A DNA stretch of 43,999 nucleotides. It comes from a virus. The stretch lies in IMG/VR virus record IMGVR_UViG_3300036770_001292, positions 1-43,999 of that record, one strand, 5' to 3'. The first letter of the stretch is position 1, and each line of letters opens with the position of its first letter. The notes below the pieces were generated by a model. That model was not told the DNA's origin. It did no database searches and saw only the letters and a program-made list of their open reading frames with translations. The position numbers were made by a program, and so were the translations under genes. Shown here in pieces: positions 23,611 to 31,810 of the stretch.

Positions 23611-23844
23611 TCATCTTTGTATATTCATCCTCATTCTATCAGAATAACTAATTTTGTCAAGGTATTCGGGACTAGTATCTGCGATTCGTTCCAATTCATA
23701 ATCGCTTGGATAATGTCTCAATGCACCACGTGCCCGATCTCTAATGATACTAGGGACACGGGGTGTCTTACCCGGATCACATAATTCTTCCAATAGTTTT
23801 CTTCCTTGCTTTAAGGCTCGGAATCTTTCGTCTGGTAGTGTCAT
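23611..23844 (-). CDS. BPSL0761-family protein, 77 aa
   Basis: The arrangement MTLPDERFRALKQGRKLLEE, then RVPSIIRDRARGALRHYPSD fits the small BPSL0761 family known mainly from Burkholderia, Pseudomonas and relatives (start T-x-P-x-E-R, later R-x-x-A-x-x-L-R-H-Y/F-P). The role of the family is unknown. A phage copy between gp32 and UvsX suggests acquisition from a beta- or gammaproteobacterial host. AGGAG site 9 nt upstream. Confidence 0.75.
   Translation of the reverse strand: MTLPDERFRALKQGRKLLEELCDPGKTPRVPSIIRDRARGALRHYPSDYELERIADTSPEYLDKISYSDRMRMNIQR
23633..23660 (-). promoter_or_regulatory. Sigma-70 promoter of uvsX
   Basis: Minus strand: TTGACA, 16-nt spacer, TAGAAT, about 35 nt before the UvsX GTG, inside gene 23611-23844. 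Confidence 0.7.
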
Positions 23845-23861
23845 GGAAGTTCTCCTAAGAA

Positions 23862-23879
23862 AGGGGAGTTTCCTCCCCT
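23862..23879 (-). terminator. Hairpin terminator after the gp32 gene
   Basis: Minus strand: AGGGGAG-GAAA-CTCCCCT followed by TTCTT, a 7-bp GC-rich stem with a GNRA-type loop between gp32 and the next gene. Confidence 0.65.
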
Positions 23880-23887
23880 ATACCCTT

Positions 23888-24877
23888 TTAGGCTGACTTA
23901 TTCTGCCTTGCACGAATCATCGCAAGAATGTCCTGCGCTTTATCGCTTGAAGGCTTATCAGTAGTCTTTGGTACTACTACAGGGCTTGATGCACTTGTGT
24001 CATCATCCTCATCACTTGAAGATGAAACTGCGGGTGTGCTGGTTTCAGCAGTCACAGGTCGTTCGTTCGCAGTTCCAGCAGGTGCTTCAAGACCATATGG
24101 ACGATAGTATTGACCCCAACGGTCATTATCGTAAGGTTGACCATCAACACTTGCCTCAAACATTTCTTTGATAACACGCAACTCAGCCTCGTTAGGCTTC
24201 TTAGGTAAGAAGTCTACAAGATTGAAAAGTCCATGACTTTCAATTGCTGCCTGTTCTGCTTCAGTAAGTGCTGATTCCTTACGTGCCCAAGTTGAAGTGC
24301 TATAATCAGCATAACCACCTTTGCTAGTCTTTTTGATGTTGAAATCAAGACCGCGCATGTAGTCAGTTGGCAACTCTTCCATTTCAGGATCCATCAAACT
24401 AGATTTGATAATAGTAAAGATTTGTGGGCTGATGATAAATCTGCGAATAGGGTTCGCAGGAGTTTTGTCATCGCCGAGTGGGTTCTGACGTACAAAGCCT
24501 TGAAAGATATAACTACGCTTCTTCCAATACTTGTTAGCAAGTTCCTTAAGTGTTTCATCCTTATACCAAGGACGAACCTCAGCAAGAACTGGACAACTAT
24601 CACCATACATTTCTACGCATGGAACTTGTACAACTACTTGCTTGTGATTTGGATCACCTTTAACACCATTGAATGGCAACTTGATGATTTGACGTTCTAC
24701 CCAAAAGAATGTATTCTTTGAATCTGCATCTGGCAAGAAACGGACGGTAGCAGTTGTACCTTCGCTCATGTTCCAGTGGGGGTAGATTGCGTTGTCAGAT
24801 TGGGTTCCAGAACCCTTGTTGTTTGACTTATTTTCTTGTGCCGCGATACGGGCACGAATTTCTGCGAGTGAGGCCAT
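23888..24877 (-). CDS. 32: Single-stranded DNA-binding protein, T4 gp32
   Basis: The 329-aa protein has the gp32 layout. A short basic N-terminal cooperativity segment (SLAEIRARIAAQ) precedes the core with HWNMSEGTTATVRFLPDADS and a region (VPCVEMYGDSCPVL) where T4 has its zinc site. The C-terminal linker contains an acidic patch (SSDEDDDTS). Unusually the protein ends not in acid but in a basic amphipathic AQDILAMIRARQNKSA, which resembles its own N-terminus. It covers ssDNA and contacts UvsX, UvsY and primosome proteins. AAGGAG site upstream; early and late promoters lie in the gap before it, and a hairpin in the leader may be regulatory. Confidence 0.92.
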   Translation of the reverse strand: MASLAEIRARIAAQENKSNNKGSGTQSDNAIYPHWNMSEGTTATVRFLPDADSKNTFFWVERQIIKLPFNGVKGDPNHKQVVVQVPCVEMYGDSCPVLAEVRPWYKDETLKELANKYWKKRSYIFQGFVRQNPLGDDKTPANPIRRFIISPQIFTIIKSSLMDPEMEELPTDYMRGLDFNIKKTSKGGYADYSTSTWARKESALTEAEQAAIESHGLFNLVDFLPKKPNEAELRVIKEMFEASVDGQPYDNDRWGQYYRPYGLEAPAGTANERPVTAETSTPAVSSSSDEDDDTSASSPVVVPKTTDKPSSDKAQDILAMIRARQNKSA

Positions 24878-24924
24878 AATATTTCTCCTTAAGTTGGTCT
24901 TTGTTGAGCCTTAAAATAATTCGC

Positions 24925-24941
24925 TGATTCCCTATGAATCA
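24925..24941 (-). promoter_or_regulatory. Leader hairpin of the gp32 mRNA
   Basis: Minus strand: TGATTC-ATAGG-GAATCA, a 6-bp stem with a 5-nt loop about 50 nt upstream of the gp32 ATG. T4 gp32 represses its own translation by binding a structured element in its leader. Whether this hairpin has that role is inference. Confidence 0.35.
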
Positions 24942-24956
24942 ACTAACATAAGCATT

Positions 24957-24985
24957 ATTGTAATACTACACGGTGCCTATGTCAA
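24957..24985 (-). promoter_or_regulatory. Sigma-70 promoter of the gp32 gene
   Basis: Minus strand: TTGACA, 17-nt spacer, TACAAT, giving a leader of about 70 nt. Confidence 0.75.
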
Positions 24986-24986
24986 T

Positions 24987-24998
24987 AGTATTTATCCC
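24987..24998 (-). promoter_or_regulatory. T4-type late promoter box before gp32
   Basis: Minus strand: GGGATAAATACT, directly upstream of the sigma-70 -35 box, so gp32 may be made both early and late. Confidence 0.45.
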
Positions 24999-25007
24999 AG
25001 ATGTGGG

Positions 25008-25031
25008 AAACCGCAGAAAAATCTGCGGTTT
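25008..25031. terminator. Hairpin terminator between 25041-27230 and the gp32 unit
   Basis: Perfect 10-bp inverted repeat: AAACCGCAGA-AAAA-TCTGCGGTTT. It lies 9 nt after the stop of 25041-27230. The longer T-run is on the plus strand, so it can act in both directions. Confidence 0.7.
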
Positions 25032-25040
25032 TTATTGAGT

Positions 25041-27230
25041 TTATTTACCCAACAATCTTAGAATGGCTTCGAGGTCTTCTTGACCCTCTTTGACATCTTT
25101 CTTATGTGCTTTATCCATTTCCTTATTCAATACCTTTTCAGCATCTTTAGCAGTGTCTTTGGTTTTAGAAGGAGTAGCCTTACTACCTTTAGCATATGGA
25201 TCTCCATCTTCACGATGTCCTTTATAACCTTCGCTATCCATTTCAGTAATTGCCTCTTCTTTTGATTCAGTTGATTCACTTGCTCCAACTAACTTACCAA
25301 TATTATTGTTCTTAACTTTTTCAGTTGGGCCTAATTGACCTACACGCTTTTGATTGGCATCTAAATCTTCCGCCACACCTTGCTCTTTAATGTTTAGTTG
25401 TTTTTTAGTATAGGCCACTGCGTCATCCAATGCGGCTAAACCTTTTTGCTCTGAATTCTTGCTCAATCCAGTGTCATAAAGTTCATCGCCATTGTAAATT
25501 CTAACTTGCCAACCAAAACCAGTATCAACTAAATCGTGTCTAAAATTTCCCACCTTGACTGACTTGACTACATTCTTACCGGAGCCTTCCGCCACACCTT
25601 CTAAAGATAAATCATCGTCTTGTGATTTTAATAAACTTACAACTTCATCACGGTTGGCTAATTGACCTTCACCGTCTCTTACACATGATTTTCCTAAACC
25701 CATTTGATTACAGAGTCTTATTAACTCTATATCACTCATATCTTCATATGGCTCATTATCTTCTTCTAAACCTGTAACGTCATGTACTAAGTCACCGGCT
25801 GTTTTCTTTTCAACTTTACGAACTCTTTCATGTGCGGCTTGTGCAATTTGGCTTTGTTTAGTATCGCTACTATAATGGCTATCAGGCTCTTGTGAATCTT
25901 TCTTCTTGCCTAATCTGTCAGAATAAATTTTCAATTTAAATTTTAAATCTTTTTTCTCTTCGTCTGATAGTTTTGGATCTTTTAACTTTGAATTAATGTT
26001 ATCAATATTTGCTTTAAGTTTTCTGCTTAGTTTAGTATCTTCGCTATCTTCTTCTAAATCAAATGCTTTCAAATTACCTTTTTCAGTATTTTGATTATGT
26101 GCTAATGTCTCTGCACCAGGTGCTTCCATTAAATCATCTTCAGGTGCATCTTCTCCGCCACCTTCACCTGCGTCACCTGCTGTTTCAACATCATTTTCTT
26201 CACTTGCTTCAGGACCATCACCGCCTTCAAGCAAACTACTTGCCCATTCAGCCAATTCATTTACTTCACGCATTTCACTTACATTCTTTTGTAAACGTGA
26301 AAGGATTGGCATTACACTTTCAATACGTGGATCTAATGTTTCTTGTACGAACAACTCTGTTAAATTAGTTTCATCACCTTCTGTTTCCATTAATGCAGGT
26401 GTGTAACTTTCAAAATACTTGTGGTATCCACGATGACCACGCATCTTACCTAATGTCTCACGTAAATTGTGATAATGATTGATACCTTCATTAACTAATC
26501 TTTGTGCTGATTCGTTAAATTGATTACCTCTAGTGGCACGAACGAACCCTGCCATTTTTTGATACTCTTCACAAAGACCCTTGATATGGTTCCAACGTTC
26601 ATCATTTGGAACTCCGCCTTCGGCCAAATGTCTAGCATAAACTTGGGCAACTCCCGGGCGGGTAGTAGGGGCAAGAATTCTTTCGCCAACTTGATTCTCC
26701 AAAAATATTCTAGCAATATTACGATAACGCTGTTCGCCTTCTTGGATCTGACGGGTATGCTGAAGTATAATTTTAACAGTTGGAACTGCATCGCTATAAC
26801 TTGACTGCTTACCCATCGGGTAATATCCTTCGGATATATTTTCTTTCTTTTTAGTATATTCTCTTTGTGCCATATCGTCACCTAATTTGTTTTTATCTCT
26901 GAGTTCGAATCCAAGTTGTTTACTCATTGCCCAACGCTTTAAATGTTGTATGAATGCTGTCCAACTATCATCATATTCTGAACCCTTGCTACGTCCACCT
27001 GTATCCATTATATCGTCATCATAATACAATATAACATCTTGTGCGTCATCGATGGTGACCCAAGCATCACCTAACTCTTCCCCAGCCTTAACAAATGTAA
27101 AATTGAAAACATCTGCATCCTGAGGACTCTCTGTTCTTTCGTTCTTGCTGTCCTTAGGAATAGGACGATAACCCCTAGTTTTTAGAAGGTCGTAAAGTTT
27201 CTTATTAAATGATTCTTGATCAATAGCCAT
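25041..27230 (-). CDS. Large virion-associated protein with GVAE motifs, 729 aa
   Basis: An N-terminal domain of about 340 aa (VFNFTFVKAGEELGDAW, DDAQDVILYYDDD, then helices) is followed by long acidic low-complexity stretches (GGDGPEASEENDVE, GEGGGEDAPEDD). A charged C-terminal half contains VEEDNEP-like, EGVAEGSG and EQGVAEDLDANQ segments. The GVAE tetrapeptide appears twice. It could be a prohead protease site (T4 gp21 cleaves after x-x-E before A/G/S), though this is inference. Position beside the terminase large subunit suggests a head or virion role. The start has AGGA about 11 nt upstream and an ACTAAATATC box. Confidence 0.7.
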   Translation of the reverse strand: MAIDQESFNKKLYDLLKTRGYRPIPKDSKNERTESPQDADVFNFTFVKAGEELGDAWVTIDDAQDVILYYDDDIMDTGGRSKGSEYDDSWTAFIQHLKRWAMSKQLGFELRDKNKLGDDMAQREYTKKKENISEGYYPMGKQSSYSDAVPTVKIILQHTRQIQEGEQRYRNIARIFLENQVGERILAPTTRPGVAQVYARHLAEGGVPNDERWNHIKGLCEEYQKMAGFVRATRGNQFNESAQRLVNEGINHYHNLRETLGKMRGHRGYHKYFESYTPALMETEGDETNLTELFVQETLDPRIESVMPILSRLQKNVSEMREVNELAEWASSLLEGGDGPEASEENDVETAGDAGEGGGEDAPEDDLMEAPGAETLAHNQNTEKGNLKAFDLEEDSEDTKLSRKLKANIDNINSKLKDPKLSDEEKKDLKFKLKIYSDRLGKKKDSQEPDSHYSSDTKQSQIAQAAHERVRKVEKKTAGDLVHDVTGLEEDNEPYEDMSDIELIRLCNQMGLGKSCVRDGEGQLANRDEVVSLLKSQDDDLSLEGVAEGSGKNVVKSVKVGNFRHDLVDTGFGWQVRIYNGDELYDTGLSKNSEQKGLAALDDAVAYTKKQLNIKEQGVAEDLDANQKRVGQLGPTEKVKNNNIGKLVGASESTESKEEAITEMDSEGYKGHREDGDPYAKGSKATPSKTKDTAKDAEKVLNKEMDKAHKKDVKEGQEDLEAILRLLGK

Positions 27231-27252
27231 AATGATATTTAGTCCTAAACGG

Positions 27253-28800
27253 TCAACCTAGCACAGCATAGAAGGGTAACGGGGCTATGATTTCGTCATG
27301 GTCACGTATTTGTGTCTCTAAATCATAGTGGAAATCACTTAATTGCTGTAACATTCTTACTACTAATAGTGAGGCCATAACTAAATCGTCTGTTTCCCCA
27401 ACTTTTGCTTTATAACTACCCTCTAACGCTACAAATGTCTTTAATTCCCCGATCAAACTACGACTGTGCAAAGTCATTTTTTTACTCTCTAACAGAGTTT
27501 TAAACTTAGCACAGGCTGTAAGTTTAACTTTATGCGTAGTGTTGAATCCTTTGCGCTTTTTTCCCGGCTCGCTTAAGAATATTCCAGGTATATTACTTTC
27601 CCCATATTCTGCTAATGACACTAACGCCGCTTCACCTATACTGTTATTTTCAATACTATAGTATAGATTGTTAGGTTCACCCGTACATTCTACAATATGT
27701 TTGTTTATTTGTGCAAGTAACTTTACTTGATTTGGAATATCCGTTTTATTATGCTTCCATTCACCAATTTGTGTAGTTGTATTTGCTTCATATATTTGTA
27801 TTGCTGAGGGGTCACTACCTGTACCTAAACTAGGATCTAATCCTACCGCATAGATATTACCCTTAGTTGGCTTTTTATACCAACGCACCTGACCCATACG
27901 ACTCACAGGTTCTATTCCTTCTAAGTCAATTAATGTTGTAGGTGCTATTAATGTCTCATCGGCAATAATGAATTCACAACCAATCTCTCGACGGAATCTA
28001 TCTTCACCTAATTGGGCTTTCATCCCCTCAGCCCATTTATCATCACGCCCTGGCTGTTCACTCCAATGTGCTTTATATGCTCTGAATCCATTAACACCTA
28101 ATTCAGTTTCATTGCCATAAGCATCTTCAGTCTTGTTGGCGCCCTTCCAAATTAATGCGAATTGATCTTCGTCACTATTTGGAGTACTAGTAATAATTGC
28201 TTTACCACCAGTAGATAAGGTAGGCGTGATTGAGGTCCAAAACAATTCGGCAATGGAAGGTCTAACGAATGCAAACTCGTCTAAGTATAGCAATGAGATA
28301 GACATACCACGACCCGTATTTTCCGTCGTGGTTGCTGAAACAATTCTTGATCCGTTCTCAAAATCAAGTGACCCTTTATTATAAGTAGTCACGCCTGCCT
28401 TAATATGCATGGGGCAGTTCTCATATGCATAACGAATACGTTGCATAATTTCCTGCGCACCTGTGTACTTATGTGCCGCAATAAGAATTGTGCTATCTGG
28501 AACAAACATAGCATACCATAATAAGTAACCTGCAGCACTAGTTGACTTACCACTTTGTCGAGGCATCAAACTAATACTGTAACGATAATTATGATATGTG
28601 TGAATTAATCGTTTTTGATAGTCCCATGGATGATACAACATTGATCCACGTGTTGGATGTTGTATGTAAAAGAAGTTATCCATAAAATGTAAGTAACCAG
28701 TCTGCGGGTCACAACACTTTACAAAATCGTCTAGTTCTTGTTGCGTCTTAAAGACTGTCTTTACATATGGATCTTTGATTAATGAACCGGTTCCACTCAT
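27253..28800 (-). CDS. 17: Terminase large subunit, T4 gp17
   Basis: The 515-aa protein has an ATPase domain with a Walker A variant MPRQSGKST, Walker B LLYLDEFAF and an ATTTENTGRG coupling segment. The nuclease domain has AVGLDPSLGTGSDPSA and later acidic residues (IENNSIGE, GETDDLVMA). It packages DNA into the prohead and cuts the concatemer. No Shine-Dalgarno is visible; a late box TAAATAAATAC ends only 7 nt before the ATG, so a very short or absent leader is possible. Confidence 0.94.
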   Translation of the reverse strand: MSGTGSLIKDPYVKTVFKTQQELDDFVKCCDPQTGYLHFMDNFFYIQHPTRGSMLYHPWDYQKRLIHTYHNYRYSISLMPRQSGKSTSAAGYLLWYAMFVPDSTILIAAHKYTGAQEIMQRIRYAYENCPMHIKAGVTTYNKGSLDFENGSRIVSATTTENTGRGMSISLLYLDEFAFVRPSIAELFWTSITPTLSTGGKAIITSTPNSDEDQFALIWKGANKTEDAYGNETELGVNGFRAYKAHWSEQPGRDDKWAEGMKAQLGEDRFRREIGCEFIIADETLIAPTTLIDLEGIEPVSRMGQVRWYKKPTKGNIYAVGLDPSLGTGSDPSAIQIYEANTTTQIGEWKHNKTDIPNQVKLLAQINKHIVECTGEPNNLYYSIENNSIGEAALVSLAEYGESNIPGIFLSEPGKKRKGFNTTHKVKLTACAKFKTLLESKKMTLHSRSLIGELKTFVALEGSYKAKVGETDDLVMASLLVVRMLQQLSDFHYDLETQIRDHDEIIAPLPFYAVLG

Positions 28801-28806
28801 AGTAAA

Positions 28807-28818
28807 GTATTTATTTAG
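28807..28818 (-). promoter_or_regulatory. T4-type late promoter box of the terminase gene
   Basis: Minus strand: CTAAATAAATAC, overlapping the last codons of 28811-29488 and ending 6 nt before the terminase ATG. Confidence 0.5.
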
Positions 28819-29488
28819 GTAACATATCGAACAGACTTAATATTTTACACATTTTATTATACCATAAATGATGCATTTGTTTGGCTTCAATTGGTAAATT
28901 GATCTTTAAAATATCTTCTACTAACTGATATCCACTCTCGGTGAAGAAATCTTCAGTATTTAAATATGCTCCATTACTATAATCTGCTTTTGGATAATGA
29001 GCCGGTTGACCTGAACCTATACAATAGAACGGAAAAGTATATCTATCAGAACGAGGTGTAAATTCGCATAATTTTATTCTTTGGTATGGGATAGTATTTT
29101 GTTTTGGAAAACTCATTACGATCCAAAACGGCTTAGGTATTTTACTAATTAGTTGATAGTCTGTTTCTAATTCATAATAAGCATGATCGTGTTGAGCAAG
29201 TATATTGATATGATCCTTACTTAATGTATCTAAACTATTTTTATTAAGTATATATGTTTCTGAAAAATGACAATTGATACCTTTTGCCTCAAATTTAGTT
29301 TCATCTTTTATTGTATTTTTAAATTCAACGCTTAACTTAACATTATGCAATCGTTCATAATGTGCTAATAAATCAGAAAGATAATTTGTACTGTCAAAAA
29401 ATTTATTAAATTTTTTGTGAGTGCTTATTAAATTAGAAAGGTGATTGCCGCCACACCCACCGGGATATACTATTAGTAAATTCTTCAT
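28811..29488 (-). CDS. P-loop 'CGGNH' protein, sulfotransferase-like (paralog A)
   Basis: The 225-aa protein starts MKNLLIVYPGGCGGNHLSNL, a P-loop-like glycine-rich turn after a beta strand, reminiscent of sulfotransferase 5'-PSB loops but with an unusual C-G-G-N-H. It shares with 31139-31810 the blocks N-L-I-S-x-H, IPY-x-R, Y-x-NTE-D/E-FFT-x-x-G and a C-terminal H-x-L-x-x-W-Y. Paralogy is clear by eye; activity is inference. It lies directly after the fibre-like gene 29492-31114. Confidence 0.65.
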   Translation of the reverse strand: MKNLLIVYPGGCGGNHLSNLISTHKKFNKFFDSTNYLSDLLAHYERLHNVKLSVEFKNTIKDETKFEAKGINCHFSETYILNKNSLDTLSKDHINILAQHDHAYYELETDYQLISKIPKPFWIVMSFPKQNTIPYQRIKLCEFTPRSDRYTFPFYCIGSGQPAHYPKADYSNGAYLNTEDFFTESGYQLVEDILKINLPIEAKQMHHLWYNKMCKILSLFDMLPK

Positions 29489-29491
29489 TCA

Positions 29492-31114
29492 TTAAGTAAT
29501 TTCTTGCCATTCAAGACTTACATATACATCTTGGTTAGTACCAGTGGTTGCCATCATAATTACATATTCGTATACTGTTCCGGTAAACGAATCACGTTCT
29601 AGTTGATATTCAAATCCAAATGACTCTTGTGTAGGGGCACTACTACTTTGATTACTTGAATTAATAAATGACTGTTCAGCAATGTCACCACTTACCAGTG
29701 AAGTAGGTGCAAGATTATATTGAACCGCACTATCTGCCGCACTGTCTACCCAAATACCACCTGATGTAATGGCTCGTTTATAAACACGATATTGGAATAT
29801 ACTCTGTGATACCGGAACAATTGAATAGTTGATAGGTACTACTATAGCATCTAACATTGTACTCTTTAGTCTTATAGCCATAACAGGTTTAAAACTTTGG
29901 TCATTTGGCAATCTTATTGGGCTACCAATAACGTGTGACGCCGCTCTTGGATTCCCTGATCCTGATAATTGGAAGCCGCCTTCACTTATAACACTTGAAC
30001 AAATCTGTCTCATTAGACTTGGACTTGCAGTTGCACCGGTATTGGTAATTTCACAACGTAACGGCAATGTAGCAGTTGTCATATATGTTGTGGTGTTATC
30101 AGTAGATACAGTGCTTACTGTGTTTGCGTGATGGAATGTGTGGCAAGTGATGTAAACACCATCGATGATGAATCCTACTCTAACACTGCCAACACCCAAC
30201 CATTCAATGTCTATCCAAAAAATCTGATCTAGTGCAGGGTCTAATGTAATGCCGCTTGGATTGTTCGCACCACCTGCGCCATTTAATCTGTCACCATTCC
30301 ATTGGCTCTGTGGGATTCTATCTTCTACAAGTGTGCCTGTGCTACTACTTCTAATTACCATGTTGAGAGTAGTACCAACAACTTCAAAATATATACCATT
30401 ATCCTCACCAAAGTATCCTATTCGTTGGCGAAGATTTGCTTTAGGTTGACTCATGCAGAAAGAAGAAAGAACTAATAAACTCTTACCCGGCTGATATGGG
30501 AAAGTCTTAGTTGTTTCTCTTTGAACACTATCACCTGAACCAGTTGCAACATTAAGTTCATACGTGCTTGAATCTGCACTATAGACTACGCTTGCGGTTC
30601 CTGCAATATTAGAACTAAACTGTTCATGGTCATAATATCTTGCTTGCGTATCATATAATGTATACGGATTGCTAACTCTTAGTCTACCGAATGCATCTGT
30701 TGCTTCTGGGGCAAAAGATACACTTGCCGTACCACTAATACCCACATTGCCTGTAACGTTCCAAGGATCAGTACCTTGAGTGACTTCAACACTGTTGTCG
30801 ATGTTTACATTACCAGTAACGTTAGCATTGACATTACCTTCAATCATCCAAGGATCAGTACCTTGAAATACTGTAACGTTACCTGCATCTATGTTGATAT
30901 TGCCACTTACAGGAAGTGTATTTCCAGAAACATCAACGTTTCCTAATGCATCTACTGTGATATTACTGACGATGACGTTACCTGCAATAGTAACGTTACC
31001 ACCTACAATACTGGAGCGTACATGTACTTGTCCAGTAACGGTGTCAAGTTCTAATGCTTGTGTAATGTTGCGTAAGTACCAAGGACTTACGTTCGCTGGT
31101 TCAGGATATGCCAT
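29492..31114 (-). CDS. Tail-fibre/baseplate-like virion protein with GNV repeats, 540 aa
   Basis: Residues about 40-125 carry short repeats (GGNVTIAGNVIVSN, GNVNANVTGNVNIDN, QGTDPWN twice) typical of beta-helical or trimeric fibre shafts. The rest is a beta-rich globular domain (FEYQLERDSFTGTVYEYVI) ending VYVSLEWQEIT. It is preceded by a late box at 31133. It is probably a host-contact or capsid-decoration protein. It is flanked by the paralogous CGGNH proteins, which may modify it or its ligand. Confidence 0.78.
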   Translation of the reverse strand: MAYPEPANVSPWYLRNITQALELDTVTGQVHVRSSIVGGNVTIAGNVIVSNITVDALGNVDVSGNTLPVSGNINIDAGNVTVFQGTDPWMIEGNVNANVTGNVNIDNSVEVTQGTDPWNVTGNVGISGTASVSFAPEATDAFGRLRVSNPYTLYDTQARYYDHEQFSSNIAGTASVVYSADSSTYELNVATGSGDSVQRETTKTFPYQPGKSLLVLSSFCMSQPKANLRQRIGYFGEDNGIYFEVVGTTLNMVIRSSSTGTLVEDRIPQSQWNGDRLNGAGGANNPSGITLDPALDQIFWIDIEWLGVGSVRVGFIIDGVYITCHTFHHANTVSTVSTDNTTTYMTTATLPLRCEITNTGATASPSLMRQICSSVISEGGFQLSGSGNPRAASHVIGSPIRLPNDQSFKPVMAIRLKSTMLDAIVVPINYSIVPVSQSIFQYRVYKRAITSGGIWVDSAADSAVQYNLAPTSLVSGDIAEQSFINSSNQSSSAPTQESFGFEYQLERDSFTGTVYEYVIMMATTGTNQDVYVSLEWQEIT

Positions 31115-31132
31115 AATATACTCTTTTAGTTA

Positions 31133-31144
31133 GAGTATTTATGC
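31133..31144 (-). promoter_or_regulatory. T4-type late promoter box of the fibre-like gene
   Basis: Minus strand: GCATAAATACTC, overlapping the stop of 31139-31810, 19 nt before ATG 31114. Confidence 0.5.
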
Positions 31145-31810
31145 ATGAACCGTTGCTATCTTATACCAATAATCGTGAAGGTTTTGATGTTTGCTATCTA
31201 TGCTGAATCCAAACTTTTCTAACAACTTAGCATTTAGCATTCTAAACCCGTTAGGGGTAAAGAATTCCTCAGTATTGATGTATATACCATTACTTTCAGT
31301 AATAAAGGTGTATTCGGGAATAGTAGCGGTTGTTGGGAATTTAATAGGCAGTTGATAATTTTTGTATTCGTTTTCTTCATTAAAGCCAGCCAATTGATTT
31401 CTTCTATAAGGAATAGAGTCTATTGACGGTTCAGTTAATACTATACCAACATAATTTTTAAACTGATGTAAACGTTTGTTAGCAAACAAATTATGAAAAT
31501 TTGTGTAATGCCCGGTAAAAACATTCTTTTTTCCATTGCTAAGAATGTCTGATAACCACTCGTCATTTTCTTCATAGTCATTGATATGTTTTTGAAATGA
31601 ATCAAAATGAACATTCAATGATTTTGGGGAGTGATAGTTTTTTGTTACGTATATGTCTATATACTTTACAAGCATCGTCTGCTCATAATTATCCCAAACA
31701 TATTTAGGGTTAAATGCTGGGTGTAGACTTATCAAGTTTGCAATATGGTTACCCCCGCATGACGGGGGATAGATTACAAAAACGTTTTTAATTTCTTCAA
31801 AAGATATCAT
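31139..31810 (-). CDS. P-loop 'CGGNH' protein, sulfotransferase-like (paralog B)
   Basis: The 223-aa protein has VFVIYPPSCGGNHIANLIS at residues 10-28 and the same downstream blocks as paralog A (PYRRNQLAGF, YINTEEFFTPNG, LHDYWYKI). The rest has diverged, so the duplication is old. It is coupled by ATGA to the methyltransferase gene. A role in glycan or protein modification is inference. Confidence 0.65.
   Translation of the reverse strand: MISFEEIKNVFVIYPPSCGGNHIANLISLHPAFNPKYVWDNYEQTMLVKYIDIYVTKNYHSPKSLNVHFDSFQKHINDYEENDEWLSDILSNGKKNVFTGHYTNFHNLFANKRLHQFKNYVGIVLTEPSIDSIPYRRNQLAGFNEENEYKNYQLPIKFPTTATIPEYTFITESNGIYINTEEFFTPNGFRMLNAKLLEKFGFSIDSKHQNLHDYWYKIATVHA

Noticed and set aside
26063-26368. 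Leu/His-rich plus-strand frame
   Set aside because: Low-complexity shadow of the acidic tract of the 729-aa protein on the other strand.
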